DNA from: an uncultured Cohaesibacter sp.
GTDB lineage: Bacteria > Pseudomonadota > Alphaproteobacteria > Rhizobiales > Cohaesibacteraceae
Length of the DNA: 64,000 nucleotides
NCBI RefSeq assembly: GCF_963662805.1
Contig: NZ_OY759857.1
Location: 124,001 to 188,000, forward strand
Direction of reading: 5' to 3'
Shown: positions 8,621 through 18,401 of the stretch, piece by piece
Numbering within the stretch: the first letter of the stretch is position 1
Layout: the number at the start of each line of letters is the position of its first letter
Translations under genes and position numbers: made by a program
The notes under the pieces: generated by a model
What the model was told of the DNA's origin: nothing
Databases searched by the model: none
What the model saw: the letters and a program-made list of their open reading frames with translations, nothing else

Positions 8621-9752
8621 ATGACCAACACTTTCAAGCGTGCGGCCACTGCCGCAGCGATGCTGATGCTTTCGAGCACGGCCATTCTGGCTCAGGAATT
8701 GCCCAAGACCATGGTCTGGACATCCTACGATGTCGGATCGGCTGGCTATGCCGAGGCATCCGCCATTGCCGATGCTTTCGGCAAGGAATTCGGCACCCGA
8801 ATCCGCATCCAGCCATCGGGTAGCGGCATTGGCCGTCTTCAGCCACTTCTGCAGGGTAAGGCCGATTATGCCTTTCTGGCGACGGAAGCCTTCTTTCTGA
8901 GCGAAGGTGCGTATGATTTTGCCAAGCCGGACTGGGGGACCGCGTGAATTGCGGGCTGTTCTGGGGCGCCCTGCAGGGATCACGCTGATCGCTGCTGGCG
9001 ATGCGGGCATCGAAACCGTTGAGGACGCCCGTGGCAAGCGCATCGCCTTTGTGGCTGGCAACCCCTCGGTCAATGTCAAATGCGAAGCCATTCTGGCTTT
9101 CGGCGGCCTGACACTCGACGATGTCGAGGTTGTCATGTTCCCGACCTACGCCTCGGCGATGTCATCCATGACACGCAACGAGTCTGATGCCACCTGCACC
9201 ACACCGACCACCAGCCAGCTCTATGAACTGGCCGAAAGCCCGCGCGGTATCCACTATGCCCCGCTCGATGCGGACAATGCGGCGGGCTGGGAGAAGCTTC
9301 TGACCGTTCTGCCGATCATGAGCCCGTCCGATGAGGATATCGCCGCAGGCCTTCCCGAAGGCGAAGTGGCAAAGATGGCCGCCTATCGCTATCCGGTGAT
9401 CACCACCACGCCGGACAAGTCGGCTGACGAGGTCTATGCCTTTATCAAGGCTTTGGATGAGACCTACGACATCTACAAGAACGGCACTGCCGCCATGCCG
9501 CGCTGGTCCATCGACCGTTCCGGCAAGCCTGCCATTGATGTTCCGTTCCACGAAGGCGCGATCCGCTATCTCAAGGAAAAGGGCATCTGGACCGACAAGG
9601 ACGATGCATGGAACCAGAAGCGGACCGCCCGCATGGATGCTCTGGTCGCGGCCTGGAAAACCTTCAAGGCTGACCATGCCGATCTGTCCGAAGAGGACTA
9701 TTCAGCGCAATGGATGGCGCACCGCGCAGAAGTTGTTGCCGGTCTGAAATAG
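8621..9752 (+). CDS. TAXI-family TRAP transporter solute-binding protein, frameshifted in the given sequence
   Basis: Periplasmic binding protein of a TAXI TRAP transporter, about 376 residues when repaired. A signal peptide (residues 1-23, basic MTNTFKR, then AAMLMLSSTAILA) precedes a mature protein with the family features VGSAGYAEASAIADAFGKEFG, RIRIQPSGSGIGRLQPLLQG and, after the break, GITLIAAGDAGIETVEDARGKRIAF. The reading frame breaks at five G at 8934-8938, where AKPDWG must continue into PRELRAVLGRPAG; removing one G does this. The span is one base over a multiple of three. GGGAGGAAC supports the ATG at 8621. The permease follows after a hairpin. The ligand is probably the organic acid degraded by the surrounding CoA enzymes. 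Confidence 0.9.
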
Positions 9753-9770
9753 GACCCGAACACTATTGTT

Positions 9771-9810
9771 GCTTCCCCGTTGCACCTTGCGGCGGGGAGG
9801 CTGTTCTTTT
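9771..9810 (+). terminator. Intercistronic hairpin after the TAXI binding-protein gene
   Basis: Arms GCTTCCCCG (9771-9779) and CGGGGAGGC (9793-9801) form nine pairs, one of them a U-G wobble in the transcript, followed by TGTTCTTTT. It lies between binding protein and permease, so it probably acts as partial terminator or as a 3' stabiliser that raises binding-protein mRNA over permease mRNA. Confidence 0.6.
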
Positions 9811-9826
9811 GTGTCGGAAGAAGATC

Positions 9827-11804
9827 ATGAAAAATAAAGACAAGTCCGCAAGCACGGACGGTTTCGATCTGGAGAGGACGCTTGTGTCGGACGCCTCGCC
9901 GCGTCAATGGCCGCAATGGCTTGTTATTGTGCTCGGTGCTCTGGGCGTGTTGATGGCCATCAACCAGCAGTTCCTGCTCAATCTGTTTGGATTTCAGCCC
10001 CTCGGCAATTCCTATCTCTACTATCTCATTGGCATTTTCCTTGCTGTTGTGTTTCTGAAAGTGCCAATCCGCAGGGCGGGAGACGGTCACCTGATATGGC
10101 TGAATGTCCTTTTGGCGGCTCTGGCAATCGGTAGCGCCAGTTGGCTCGGCTATCACGGCCTCGACATCATCCAGCGTGGTTGGGAATATGAAGCCCCACC
10201 TATGGCCGATGCCATGGCGGCAGTGCTTCTGCTCATGGTGCTGGAAGGCGTTCGTCGCGCCGGTGGGCCGATCCTGCTCGCCACCGCCCTGTTGTTCGGC
10301 ACTTACCCGCTCTATGCCGACGCCATGCCCGGTTTTCTCTGGGGCACGGAATATGATCTCATCGGGACTGTGCGGGCCCATGTGCTGGGGGTCGAATCCA
10401 TCATTGGCATTCCGATTCAGGTCGTCGCCGAACTGGTCATCGGTTTTGTCATCTTCGGCTCGGTCCTCGTAGTAACCAAAGGCAGCGACTTCTTTATGGA
10501 GCTGGCCTCGGCGCTTCTGGGACAGAGCCGTGGTGGCCCGGCCAAGGTCGCCGTGATGGGGTCGGGCATTCTGGGGCTCCCTGTCTGGCAGCGTGATTTC
10601 CAACATCCTCACCTCCGGACCCTTTTCCATCCCTACCATGCGCCGCGTGGGTTATCCGGCGAGCTATGCCGCCGCCATTGAGGCCTGCGCCTCGACCGGT
10701 GCCACTCTCATGCCGCCGGTGATGGGCACCGTGGCCTTTGTCATGGCGTCCTTCCTTGGGGTGCAATATTCCACCATCGTGGTGGCCGCGATCATTCCGG
10801 CGATCCTGTTCTATGTCGCTCTGCTGTTTCAGGTCGACATGTTTGCGGCCCGTCGGGGCCTCAAGGGGTTGCCGAAGGAAGACATCCCGCCGCTCTGGCC
10901 GGTGCTCAAGACCGGCTGGCCCTATCTGCTCAGTCTTGTCGTGCTGATCTTCGTGCTCATGGGCCTCAGGATGGAAGCGAGGGCTCCCTACTACGCCGCA
11001 GCCGTCATGCTGATCGCCACCAGCTTTCGCAAGGAAACACGCATCGATCTTAGCCGCGCCAAGGAACTGCTGCTGGACATCGCAATCAACGTCGCCCGTC
11101 TTGTCGCCGTTCTTGCGGGTATCGGACTTGTCGTGGGAGGCCTGTCCTACACCGGCGTCGCCGGGGCCTTTTCCCGCGAGCTGCTGCTCTATGCCGATGG
11201 CAATGTGCCCTTGATGCTGATCGCCGGGGCGGTCACCAGCTTCATCCTCGGTATGGGGATGACGGTGACGACCTGCTACATCTTCCTGTCGATCCTGCTC
11301 GCTCCGGCTCTCGTGCAGGCGGGCCTAAATCCGATTGCCAGCCACCTGTTCATTCTCTACTGGGGGATGCTGTCCTACATCACGCCTCCTGTCGCACTGG
11401 CGGCAATCACGGCGGCCAATGTCGCAGGCTCCAAACCCATGGAAACCGGTTTCCGCGCCATGCGCCTCGGCCTGCCGCTGTTCGTTCTGCCCTTCATCTT
11501 TGTCTACGATCCCGCCCTGATCATGGAGGGGACGCTCATTCAGATTCTGGAGCGCGTGGCTCTGACCCTCGTTGCTATCTGGGCGATCACGGCGGCCTTT
11601 GAAAGCTGGGTCTACAAGGTTGGCCGCATTGGCAATCTCAGCCGAATTGCGATTGCAGCAGGTGGGGTGCTCGTTCTGGTGCCAGAGCTAATGACCAGCC
11701 TCATCGGCGTCGCGCTTCTGGTGCTGGTGATCAGCATCAATCTGAAGTTTGTCCGCCCCGAAGAGGTTCCGGCATCAAGTCAAAGGAAACAAGTGAATGG
11801 ATAA
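9827..11804 (+). CDS. TRAP transporter fused 4TM/12TM permease (TAXI type), frameshifted in the given sequence
   Basis: Inner-membrane permease in which the small DctQ-like four-helix domain and the large DctM-like domain are fused, as is usual for TAXI systems; about 658 residues when repaired. The N-terminal helices (WLVIVLGALGVLMAI, YLYYLIGIFLAVVFL) precede the DctM signature GSLSGSVISNILTSGPFSIPTM, ASTGATLMPPVMGTVAF and, later, GMGMTVTTCYIF. The given sequence breaks inside that signature at GGGG, 10573-10576; deleting one G restores GILGSLSGSVISNIL. The 1978-base span is one over a multiple of three. Its 3' end overlaps the CoA-transferase subunit gene by eight bases, tying import to CoA activation. 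Confidence 0.9.
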
Positions 11805-12462
11805 GCGGATGGAGACCCTCTCAGAGGCGGTTTCCGGGATACCTGACGGTGCAGTGATCATGGTCGGCGGCTTCGGGGCGACCGGTGTGCCGCTCGGATT
11901 GGTGGAAGCGCTTCTCGATCTTGGTTCGACCGGATTGACCCTGATCTCCAACAATGCCGGAGCTGGGGAGACCGGACTGGCCAGACTGCTCAAGGAGGGC
12001 CGGATCGCCAAAGTGATCTGCTCTTATCCGCGTTCTCCGGGCTCGATCTGGTTTGAGAAGCGATATGAGGCCGGGGAAATCGAACTCGAAGTGGTGCCAC
12101 AAGGCACCCTCGCTGAACGCATCCGCGCGGCAGGAGCTGGCCTTGGCGGCGTTTTCACCCCGACCGGCTATGGCACCCGTTTGGCCGAAGGCAAGGAAAC
12201 CCGCGTCATCGATGGCCGGGGCTATGTTCTCGAAGCACCCTTGCATGCCGATTTTGCGCTGGTGCGCGCCGAGCAGGGAGATCGCTACGGCAATCTGTCC
12301 TTCCATGCCACCGCCCGCAACTTCAATCCGGTCATGGCCATGGCGGCAAAGCACACCATCGCCGAGGTGCGGCACCTAAGGGAGGATTTCCTCGACCCCG
12401 AGCATGTCGTCACGCCCGGCATCTTTGTCCAAACCCTCGTTGAATATGGAGTAAGGCCATGA
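11797..12462 (+). CDS. 3-oxoacid CoA-transferase subunit A
   Basis: A 221-residue alpha subunit of a family I CoA transferase. The N-terminal signature GAVIMVGGFGATGVPLGLVEAL and the later FTPTGYGT and GRGYVLEAPLHADFALVRA motifs are typical of ScoA/PcaI/AtoD. It overlaps the TRAP permease gene upstream and the subunit B gene downstream (ATGA), so the three are one transcription unit. It would move CoA from a donor such as succinyl-CoA or acetyl-CoA onto the imported acid. Which acid is used cannot be told from the sequence. Confidence 0.95.
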   Translation: MDKRMETLSEAVSGIPDGAVIMVGGFGATGVPLGLVEALLDLGSTGLTLISNNAGAGETGLARLLKEGRIAKVICSYPRSPGSIWFEKRYEAGEIELEVVPQGTLAERIRAAGAGLGGVFTPTGYGTRLAEGKETRVIDGRGYVLEAPLHADFALVRAEQGDRYGNLSFHATARNFNPVMAMAAKHTIAEVRHLREDFLDPEHVVTPGIFVQTLVEYGVRP

Positions 12463-13097
12463 TCTCACTGAGCGATAGCGCCATCGCGGCTCGGGTGGCT
12501 GCCGACATTCCCGACGGGGCTTATGTCAACCTCGGGATCGGCAAGCCGACCCATGTCTCGACCCATATTCCGGCAGGGCGCGAGGTGATCTTTCATGCCG
12601 AAAACGGCATCCTCGGGGTCGGACCTGTCCCTTCCGAGGAAGACGTCGATCCCGAATTGATGGACGCCAGCAAGCGCTTCATCACCGTCGCGCCCGGAGG
12701 GGCCTTCTTTGAGCATACCGACAGCTTCGCCATGATGCGGGGAGGCCATATCGATATCGCCGTTCTGGGAGCCTATCAGGTTGCTGAGAACGGTGATATC
12801 GCCAACTGGGCAACCCTTGACGAGAGCTTCCCGCCAGCTGTTGGCGGGGCCATGGATCTCGTCGTCGGCGTGCCGAAGATCTTCGTGATGATGAAGCATG
12901 TCAATCGGGACGGATCGCCCAAGTTGCTGAAATCCTGCACCTATCCCTTAACCGGTCTCGGGGTCGTAAGCCGCATCTACACCGATCTCGCCGTCATCGA
13001 CGTCACGCCCGACGGCTTCCGGTTGGTCGAACTGGCACCGGGCAACAGCTTCGATCTGGTCCAGTCGCTGACCGAGGCCACGATCCTCACCAACTGA
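12459..13097 (+). CDS. 3-oxoacid CoA-transferase subunit B
   Basis: A 212-residue beta subunit of the same family I CoA transferase. It carries the catalytic Glu48 in the motif HAENGILGVGP; this Glu forms the enzyme-CoA thioester in the family. GAYVNLGIGKPTHV at the N-terminus and GLGVVSRIYTDLAVI near the C-terminus also match ScoB/PcaJ. The start codon is inside the stop of subunit A. A short perfect inverted repeat, CGCTCG and CGAGCG at 13098-13111, follows the stop directly; with only two bases between arms it is a weak hairpin. Confidence 0.95.
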   Translation: MISLSDSAIAARVAADIPDGAYVNLGIGKPTHVSTHIPAGREVIFHAENGILGVGPVPSEEDVDPELMDASKRFITVAPGGAFFEHTDSFAMMRGGHIDIAVLGAYQVAENGDIANWATLDESFPPAVGGAMDLVVGVPKIFVMMKHVNRDGSPKLLKSCTYPLTGLGVVSRIYTDLAVIDVTPDGFRLVELAPGNSFDLVQSLTEATILTN

Positions 13098-13168
13098 CGC
13101 TCGTCCGAGCGCTGCCTGACTTGTTTTCACACCGACGGCTTCAGAATGGCCGCTCAAAGGAATTGTCT

Positions 13169-14137
13169 ATGCCACAGCGTGCGAAAATCGAGACCCTCAA
13201 ACAGGGGATGCGCCTGCCGTTGATCGGGGCGCCGATGTTTCTGGCCTCCGGCGTGGATCTGGTTGTCGCCCAATGCTGCGCCGGTGTGATCGGAACCTTT
13301 CCGGCCCTCAATGCCCGTCCCGCCTCGGCCTTGTCGAATTGGCTAAGAGAGATTGAAACCCGCCTTGCGATCTATCGCGAAGCGACGCGGTCCGCGCCTG
13401 CTGCCTATGGCGTCAACCTGATCGTCAACGCCTACAATGAACGGCTCGAGGAGGATCTCGCCACCATCGTTCGACACAAAGTGCCGCTGGTCATCACCTC
13501 GCTGTCATCGCCGGACCGGGTGGTTGAGGCCGTGCATGGTTATGGCGGGGTGGTCTTTCATGACGTCATCAAGGCTCGCCATGCAAGAAAGGCGGTGGCC
13601 GCAGGGGTCGATGGCCTCATCCTTGTCAGCGCCGGGGCGGGCGGACATGCCGGAACCCTCAGCCCCTTTGCCCTCATCGAAGAGGTGCGCGCCTTCTATG
13701 ATGGCCCACTGGCCTTGTCCGGAGCCATCGCCAATGGTCGGGCGATCCTTGCCGCAGAGGCGCTAGGGTGCGATTTCGCCTATGCCGGAACCGTCTTCAT
13801 TCCCACCGAGGAGGCTATGTCGCCCAAGGAACACAAGGGCATGATCCTTGCCGCGGAGGCCGACGACATCCTCTATACGCCGATGTTCTCCGGCACTCAC
13901 GCCAACTATCTGTCCGCCAGCATTACCAGAGCGGGGGTCGATCTCGAAGAGGCCCGTCAGGCAGCACCGCGCCGAATGACGGACAAGAGCGATCCGGACC
14001 GGCCCAAGGCATGGAAGGACGTCTGGAGCGCCGGACAAGCGGTGAGCCAGTCGCGAGAGGTACAGCCGACCGCTCGGCTGATCGCGAAGCTGGAAAAGGA
14101 CTATCGGGCCGCGCTCAAGGCGCTTTGCAAGGGATAG
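13169..14137 (+). CDS. Nitronate monooxygenase-like FMN protein (2-nitropropane dioxygenase family)
   Basis: A 322-residue TIM-barrel flavoprotein. The FMN-binding segments are PLIGAPMFLASGVDLVVAQC at the N-terminus, SAGAGGHAGTLSPFALIEEV (phosphate-binding glycines) and FAYAGTVFIPTEEA. The family includes nitronate monooxygenase, enoyl reductases such as FabK and other flavin oxidoreductases. In a CoA-ester operon a role on an unsaturated or nitro-substituted intermediate is possible, but the sequence does not settle which. ATG 13169 follows AAAGGAATTG; an upstream in-frame ATG at 13121 lacks a binding site and would add 16 unrelated residues. Confidence 0.9.
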   Translation: MPQRAKIETLKQGMRLPLIGAPMFLASGVDLVVAQCCAGVIGTFPALNARPASALSNWLREIETRLAIYREATRSAPAAYGVNLIVNAYNERLEEDLATIVRHKVPLVITSLSSPDRVVEAVHGYGGVVFHDVIKARHARKAVAAGVDGLILVSAGAGGHAGTLSPFALIEEVRAFYDGPLALSGAIANGRAILAAEALGCDFAYAGTVFIPTEEAMSPKEHKGMILAAEADDILYTPMFSGTHANYLSASITRAGVDLEEARQAAPRRMTDKSDPDRPKAWKDVWSAGQAVSQSREVQPTARLIAKLEKDYRAALKALCKG

Positions 14138-14144
14138 AATTGTC

Positions 14145-15479
14145 ATGACGACCGAAAAGACAATCGCGCAAACTCTCTCACAAACGCTGGGCTCCTTCGC
14201 TGCCGGGCCGGTTCAGCCCCATCAGCGCATGAAAGACTTCGTCTGTTGTTCCCTCTTCGATTGGGCAAGCGTCGGACTTGCTGGCGTCAGAGAGCCGGTC
14301 TCTGAGGTTGCCCGCAAGACCGCACTTGATATGAGCTCCGGAGCGGGAGAGGCGACCCTCATCGGTGGGGAGATGGCAACGCCCGCCATGGCTGCCCTTG
14401 CCAACGGAGCCATCAGTCACGCTCTGGATTATGACGACACCCACTTCGGGCATATCGGGCACCCGAGCGTGGCGGTGATCCCGGCTGCGCTGGCTCTTAG
14501 CGAGGCTGAAGGCGTCTCGGGACAATCTTTTGTTGAGGCGCTGGCAGTCGGACTGGAAACGGCCTGTCGGATCGGGGCATGGCTCGGGCGTCCGCATTAT
14601 GAAGCAGGGTTTCATCAGACCGGTACCTCGGGTGCCTTCGGGGCGACCGTTGCTGCGGGCCGCGTGTTGGGGCTCAATGCGGCGGAAATGGCCGAGGCCC
14701 TCAGCCTGACGGCGACGCGAGCGGCGGGCCTCAAAAGCCAGTTCGGCACGATGGGAAAACCGCTGAATGCCGGATTTGCCGCCGAAGTGGGCGTTGTCTC
14801 GGCAATGCTGGCCCGCGCTGGCGGCAGCTCAACCAGCCTTGCAATCGAGGGACCGCAGGGCTTTGGCCCCACCCACAAGGGCATGGCGGATGCATCTGCC
14901 CTCGACGGGCTCGGCGAAAGTTGGCTGTTCCCGGCCATTTCCTACAAGTTTCATGCCTGCTGCCACGGTCTTCACGCGATGTTGGAGGCCACGCGCTCTC
15001 TCATGGAACAGGGCCTTGATGCAAGCAGCATCGAGGCCGTGGCCATCCACACTCATCCGCGCTGGATGTCGGTCTGCAATCAGCCTGAACCACAGACGGG
15101 GCTTGAGGCCAAATTCAGCTTCCGGCTGACGGCAGCCATGATGCTGTCCGGTATGGATACCGGCGCGCTTGATGTTTATTCCGTTGAGACCTGCCAGCGC
15201 CCCGATCTCGTCGCACTGCGCGACAGGGTTGAGGTGATCGCGGACGATAGTCTGGTTGATACCGTGGCCCGGATCACGGTCAAGACCGGCGGGGGGAGTG
15301 TGACAGCCACCCATGACATCCTCAGTGAAATGACTGCCGAGGACGCTCGGGATAGGTTGCGGCAGAAGTCTGCCATGTTGTTGGGGGCGGCGTCATCGGA
15401 TGCACTCTTCGAGGCGGTGATGACGCTCGACGGCCAGGCCAGCGTCTCGGAGCTGTCTGCGTTGCTGGGAGGAGCCTGA
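14145..15479 (+). CDS. MmgE/PrpD family protein
   Basis: A 444-residue MmgE/PrpD protein, the family of 2-methylcitrate dehydratase, cis-aconitate decarboxylase and iminodisuccinate epimerase-type enzymes. Typical segments: SCSLFDWASVGLAG-like N-terminus (CCSLFDWASVGLAG), ALDYDDTHFGHIGHPSVAVIPAALALSE around residues 85-115, and ISYKFHACCHGLHAMLEA around 265-285, the equivalent of the K-x-x-P-x-C-x-x-x-H block. It starts 7 bases after the flavoprotein gene. In this setting it may dehydrate or isomerise a branched polycarboxylate, which would then enter the CoA pathway. The substrate is unknown. Confidence 0.92.
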   Translation: MTTEKTIAQTLSQTLGSFAAGPVQPHQRMKDFVCCSLFDWASVGLAGVREPVSEVARKTALDMSSGAGEATLIGGEMATPAMAALANGAISHALDYDDTHFGHIGHPSVAVIPAALALSEAEGVSGQSFVEALAVGLETACRIGAWLGRPHYEAGFHQTGTSGAFGATVAAGRVLGLNAAEMAEALSLTATRAAGLKSQFGTMGKPLNAGFAAEVGVVSAMLARAGGSSTSLAIEGPQGFGPTHKGMADASALDGLGESWLFPAISYKFHACCHGLHAMLEATRSLMEQGLDASSIEAVAIHTHPRWMSVCNQPEPQTGLEAKFSFRLTAAMMLSGMDTGALDVYSVETCQRPDLVALRDRVEVIADDSLVDTVARITVKTGGGSVTATHDILSEMTAEDARDRLRQKSAMLLGAASSDALFEAVMTLDGQASVSELSALLGGA

Positions 15480-15480
15480 G

Positions 15481-17202
15481 GTGACGATTGCCATTCATGA
15501 AAACATCCCCGACAGTCGCGGACTGAACGCCTTTCGCATGGATCCCGGCTTTGCCGACCTGATGCAGATCTACTTGCCAGCAGACATGCGCGAAATGGTC
15601 CTGCCTCGGCTTGATCAGATGGGGGCGCTTGTCGGGGGCCGACTGGAACAGCTCGCCCTGACCGCAGACAAGTTTCCACCCGTGCTTCACACTCGTGCGC
15701 GAAACGGAGCAAGCCGCGAGCACATTGAAAAGCATCCCGCCTATGTCGAGCTCGAGCGCTACGCGTTCGGTGAGTTCGGTCTTGCGGCGATGTCTCACCG
15801 TGGCGGTGTCTTCGGTGCGGCTGACAAGCTGCCGCCACTGGTGAAATACGCGCTGGTCTATCTCTTCGTTCAGGCCGAATTCGGCCTCTGCTGCCCCCTG
15901 TCGATGACGGATTCCCTGACCCGTACCCTCGTCAAGTTCGGGTCCGACGAGCTCGTGAAACGCTATTTTGATCAACTGACCAGTCAGGACATGGACGCGC
16001 TGTTTCAGGGTGCCATGTTCATGACCGAACAGGCTGCCGGATCGGATGTAGGTGCCATCGGCACCTTCGCGCGGCAGGAAGACGGCACTTGGCGTCTCTA
16101 TGGCGACAAATGGTTCTGCTCCAACCCGGATGCGGCTCTGGCCATGGTTCTGGCCCGCCCGGAAGGGGCTCAGGACGGAACCAGAGGGCTGTCGCTCTTC
16201 CTGCTTCCCCGCGTCTTGCCCGATGGGAGCGGGAATGCTTATCGCATTCTGCGTCTCAAGGACAAGCTGGGAACCCGCTCCATGGCCTCCGGCGAAATCT
16301 GCCTTGAGGGTGCCACCGCCTATCTGGTTGGAGAAGAGGGACAGGGCTTCAAGCAGATGGCCGACATGATCAACATGTCCCGCCTTGCCAATGGTGTGCG
16401 CTCGGCGGGCCTGATGCGCCGCTCGGTGAATGAAGCGCTGTTCATCGCCCGTAACCGCACGGCCTTCGGCAAGCGCCTGATCGATCTGCCGCTGATGCGA
16501 CGGCAACTGGCCAAGATGCTGGTCACTGCCGAGCAGGGGCGCAGCATGGTCTTTCAGACCGCCCGCGTGTTGCAAGAAGCGGATGCAGGCGACGCCCAAC
16601 AGGCCAGAGTGCTGCGCATCCTGACGCCACTCGTCAAGTTCCGAACCTGTCGCGATGCCCGCAAGGTGGTCGGAGACGGTATGGAGGTGCGTGGTGGCTG
16701 CGGCTACATCGAGGAATGGTCCGATGCCAGAGCCTTGCGTGACGCTCATCTGGGCTCGATTTGGGAGGGAACCTCCAACATTGTCGCTCTCGATGTGGTG
16801 CGGGCGGTAAGGCGAGAGGATGCTCTCTCAGCCTTGTCCGCCCACATCAAGGGACTGATCGAAGAGACAGAGGACGGACTGGGACCGCAGCCCGATTTGG
16901 CCGACAGGTTCGCCCGAGCCGCTGAGATGCTCGATGACGTGGCCCAGAGCCGGGATCGGGAGGCCGACACGCGACAGGCTGCCTCAGCGGTCTACAATGC
17001 CTCCTCAGCGGTCATCATGGCGTGGGAAGGCGCGCGTCTCGCGAGAGCCACCAACAGCCATGCGGGTGACCGACTGAAGCTCGCGGAGGCCGTGTTGCGT
17101 CACAAGCTGTCGTCCCGCGATCCGCTCGCAGGCAACGAACGGAACGACGCCTTGGACCGCGAATTGCTCGATCAGGAAGACAGAGCTGCGAATTCGATTT
17201 GA
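15481..17202 (+). CDS. AidB-like long acyl-CoA dehydrogenase
   Basis: A 573-residue member of the acyl-CoA dehydrogenase superfamily with the longer AidB/DUF-extended architecture. It has EQAAGSDVGAIGTFARQEDG (FAD/substrate strand), KDKLGTRSMASGEICLEGA, GVRSAGLMRRSVNEA and a C-terminal IWEGTSNIVALDV with the catalytic-position Glu, then about 120 further residues. GTG at 15481 is the start, one base after the upstream stop, with GGGAGG inside the upstream gene's last codons. It ends the island and is convergent with the second IclR gene. Candidates are dehydrogenation of a branched or aromatic acyl-CoA. Confidence 0.93.
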   Translation: MTIAIHENIPDSRGLNAFRMDPGFADLMQIYLPADMREMVLPRLDQMGALVGGRLEQLALTADKFPPVLHTRARNGASREHIEKHPAYVELERYAFGEFGLAAMSHRGGVFGAADKLPPLVKYALVYLFVQAEFGLCCPLSMTDSLTRTLVKFGSDELVKRYFDQLTSQDMDALFQGAMFMTEQAAGSDVGAIGTFARQEDGTWRLYGDKWFCSNPDAALAMVLARPEGAQDGTRGLSLFLLPRVLPDGSGNAYRILRLKDKLGTRSMASGEICLEGATAYLVGEEGQGFKQMADMINMSRLANGVRSAGLMRRSVNEALFIARNRTAFGKRLIDLPLMRRQLAKMLVTAEQGRSMVFQTARVLQEADAGDAQQARVLRILTPLVKFRTCRDARKVVGDGMEVRGGCGYIEEWSDARALRDAHLGSIWEGTSNIVALDVVRAVRREDALSALSAHIKGLIEETEDGLGPQPDLADRFARAAEMLDDVAQSRDREADTRQAASAVYNASSAVIMAWEGARLARATNSHAGDRLKLAEAVLRHKLSSRDPLAGNERNDALDRELLDQEDRAANSI

Positions 17203-17234
17203 CCCAGAAGATCAGCCCTCTTGCGGAGTAGAGG

Positions 17235-18014
17235 TCAATCCTGACCTGCGACCTTGGCAAACATGTTGGTTTCGATCTTGATCGCTGCGTCATTCAGGCT
17301 GATGGCCACATTGGTCAGGGTCTCGGACGGGGTCTGCTCGGCAATGCCAATGGCACTGAGACCGAAGCGCGCCGTGCCCTGAGTGTCGAAGGCCAGACTT
17401 CCGGCGATGTGAAGGCCGAGGAACAGATTGCCGAGATCGAAGGCATATCCATCCTTTCCGGCCTGCTCGACATCCTTCCAATAGGCATCAAAACCGGGTG
17501 CATTCTGCCACTCTAGCTTGTCATATTCGGCCTTGCAATCCGCGCGCGTCATCTGCATCCGGGCCGCGTAGCAGCGCCCCACCGCACCGATCAGAACCGG
17601 CAAACGTGAACCGTGCGAGACATTCGCATGGACGACCCTTTGTGGCGAGACACTGTCAATCAGCACGATGCGACCGTTTTCAGTGACTTGCCAAAGTGCA
17701 ATCAGAATGCGGTGGCCCTCGGCCATCTCTTCAAGAAGCGGGCGGATGAGATCGGTCGGATTGGCCCCCAAGACGGGTGCCGCCAGCGACAGAAGCCCCA
17801 GACCGCTTTTGTAGGTTTTGGTGTCGGGGTCGAAGGTCACATAGCTGTCGCGCGCCAGTGTTTTCAGAATATTGAATGTAGTGGAGACGTTAGTATTAGT
17901 CGCGCGTGCAATGGATGCGACCCCTTCTGGGGTGCTTTGCGAAGCAATATAACGCAGTAGTTTCATTGCGTTATCGACTGCTGGAACTGTTTTCCCGGGG
18001 CTTGTCTCTGTCAT
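17235..18014 (-). CDS. IclR-family transcriptional regulator
   Basis: A 259-residue complete IclR regulator: winged helix (GVASIARATNTNVSTTFNILKTLARD, residues about 30-60, in parts) and GAF-like effector domain (GLGLLSLAAPVLGANPTDLIRPLL; LIALWQVTENGRIVLID; SRLPVLIGAVGRCYAA). It is a paralogue of the truncated regulator at 1-495, and the two bracket the CoA-ester island with the same minus-strand direction. It is divergent from the alcohol dehydrogenase/TRAP group, so it may control that group, the island, or both. Confidence 0.95.
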   Translation of the reverse strand: MTETSPGKTVPAVDNAMKLLRYIASQSTPEGVASIARATNTNVSTTFNILKTLARDSYVTFDPDTKTYKSGLGLLSLAAPVLGANPTDLIRPLLEEMAEGHRILIALWQVTENGRIVLIDSVSPQRVVHANVSHGSRLPVLIGAVGRCYAARMQMTRADCKAEYDKLEWQNAPGFDAYWKDVEQAGKDGYAFDLGNLFLGLHIAGSLAFDTQGTARFGLSAIGIAEQTPSETLTNVAISLNDAAIKIETNMFAKVAGQD

Positions 18015-18026
18015 GTGCTTTTCTTG

Positions 18027-18058
18027 TTGCAGAATGGCTTTTTATATGGAGAATAGAT
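18027..18058. promoter_or_regulatory. Candidate IclR operator, copy 2
   Basis: The plus strand reads TTGCAGAATGG, TTTATATG, GAGAATAGAT, matching the element at 510-540 over most positions and standing at the same place upstream of its own IclR gene (14-44 bases before the start). See copy 1. Confidence 0.5.
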
Positions 18059-18401
18059 CGTGTGATCGGTTCTTCCTAGATTCGTGAACCGGGTCGCAAC
18101 AAAAAGCAACTTTTTAGATGATCGCTGTTCACCGGGCTAACTGGCGATGGCGAAAGGAGCTCCGACAAAGGGGCCGCACAAACATCCTCGAACAGACGCG
18201 ACTGGGAGGTAATGCAGTTCGAGGTGCCGGGGGACTTTTGCCTGTAATCGATGATGTGGTGTGGCGGCTTGGGAGAGAGGTCGCTCGAACGCTACAGATT
18301 GGTCGTCAAAGGCCCTGGCTATTTGCATCGGCGCATCCGTTTCGGGCTCGCCGGTGCGAGTGGAACGTTCTGTTCGCGAGTAATGTCTGGGAGGAAGACA
18401 T
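18059..18401. other. Non-coding divergent promoter region
   Basis: About 340 bases between the IclR operator and the alcohol dehydrogenase start. Open frames here have no family-like residues and no binding sites. The only clear signal is GGGAGGAAG at the right end, the ribosome binding site of the dehydrogenase gene. I see no RNA gene. Confidence 0.5.

Noticed and set aside
15322..16749. 475-residue open frame antisense to the AidB-like dehydrogenase
   Set aside because: Same reasons: shadow of a strong gene, no family pattern, no start signal.
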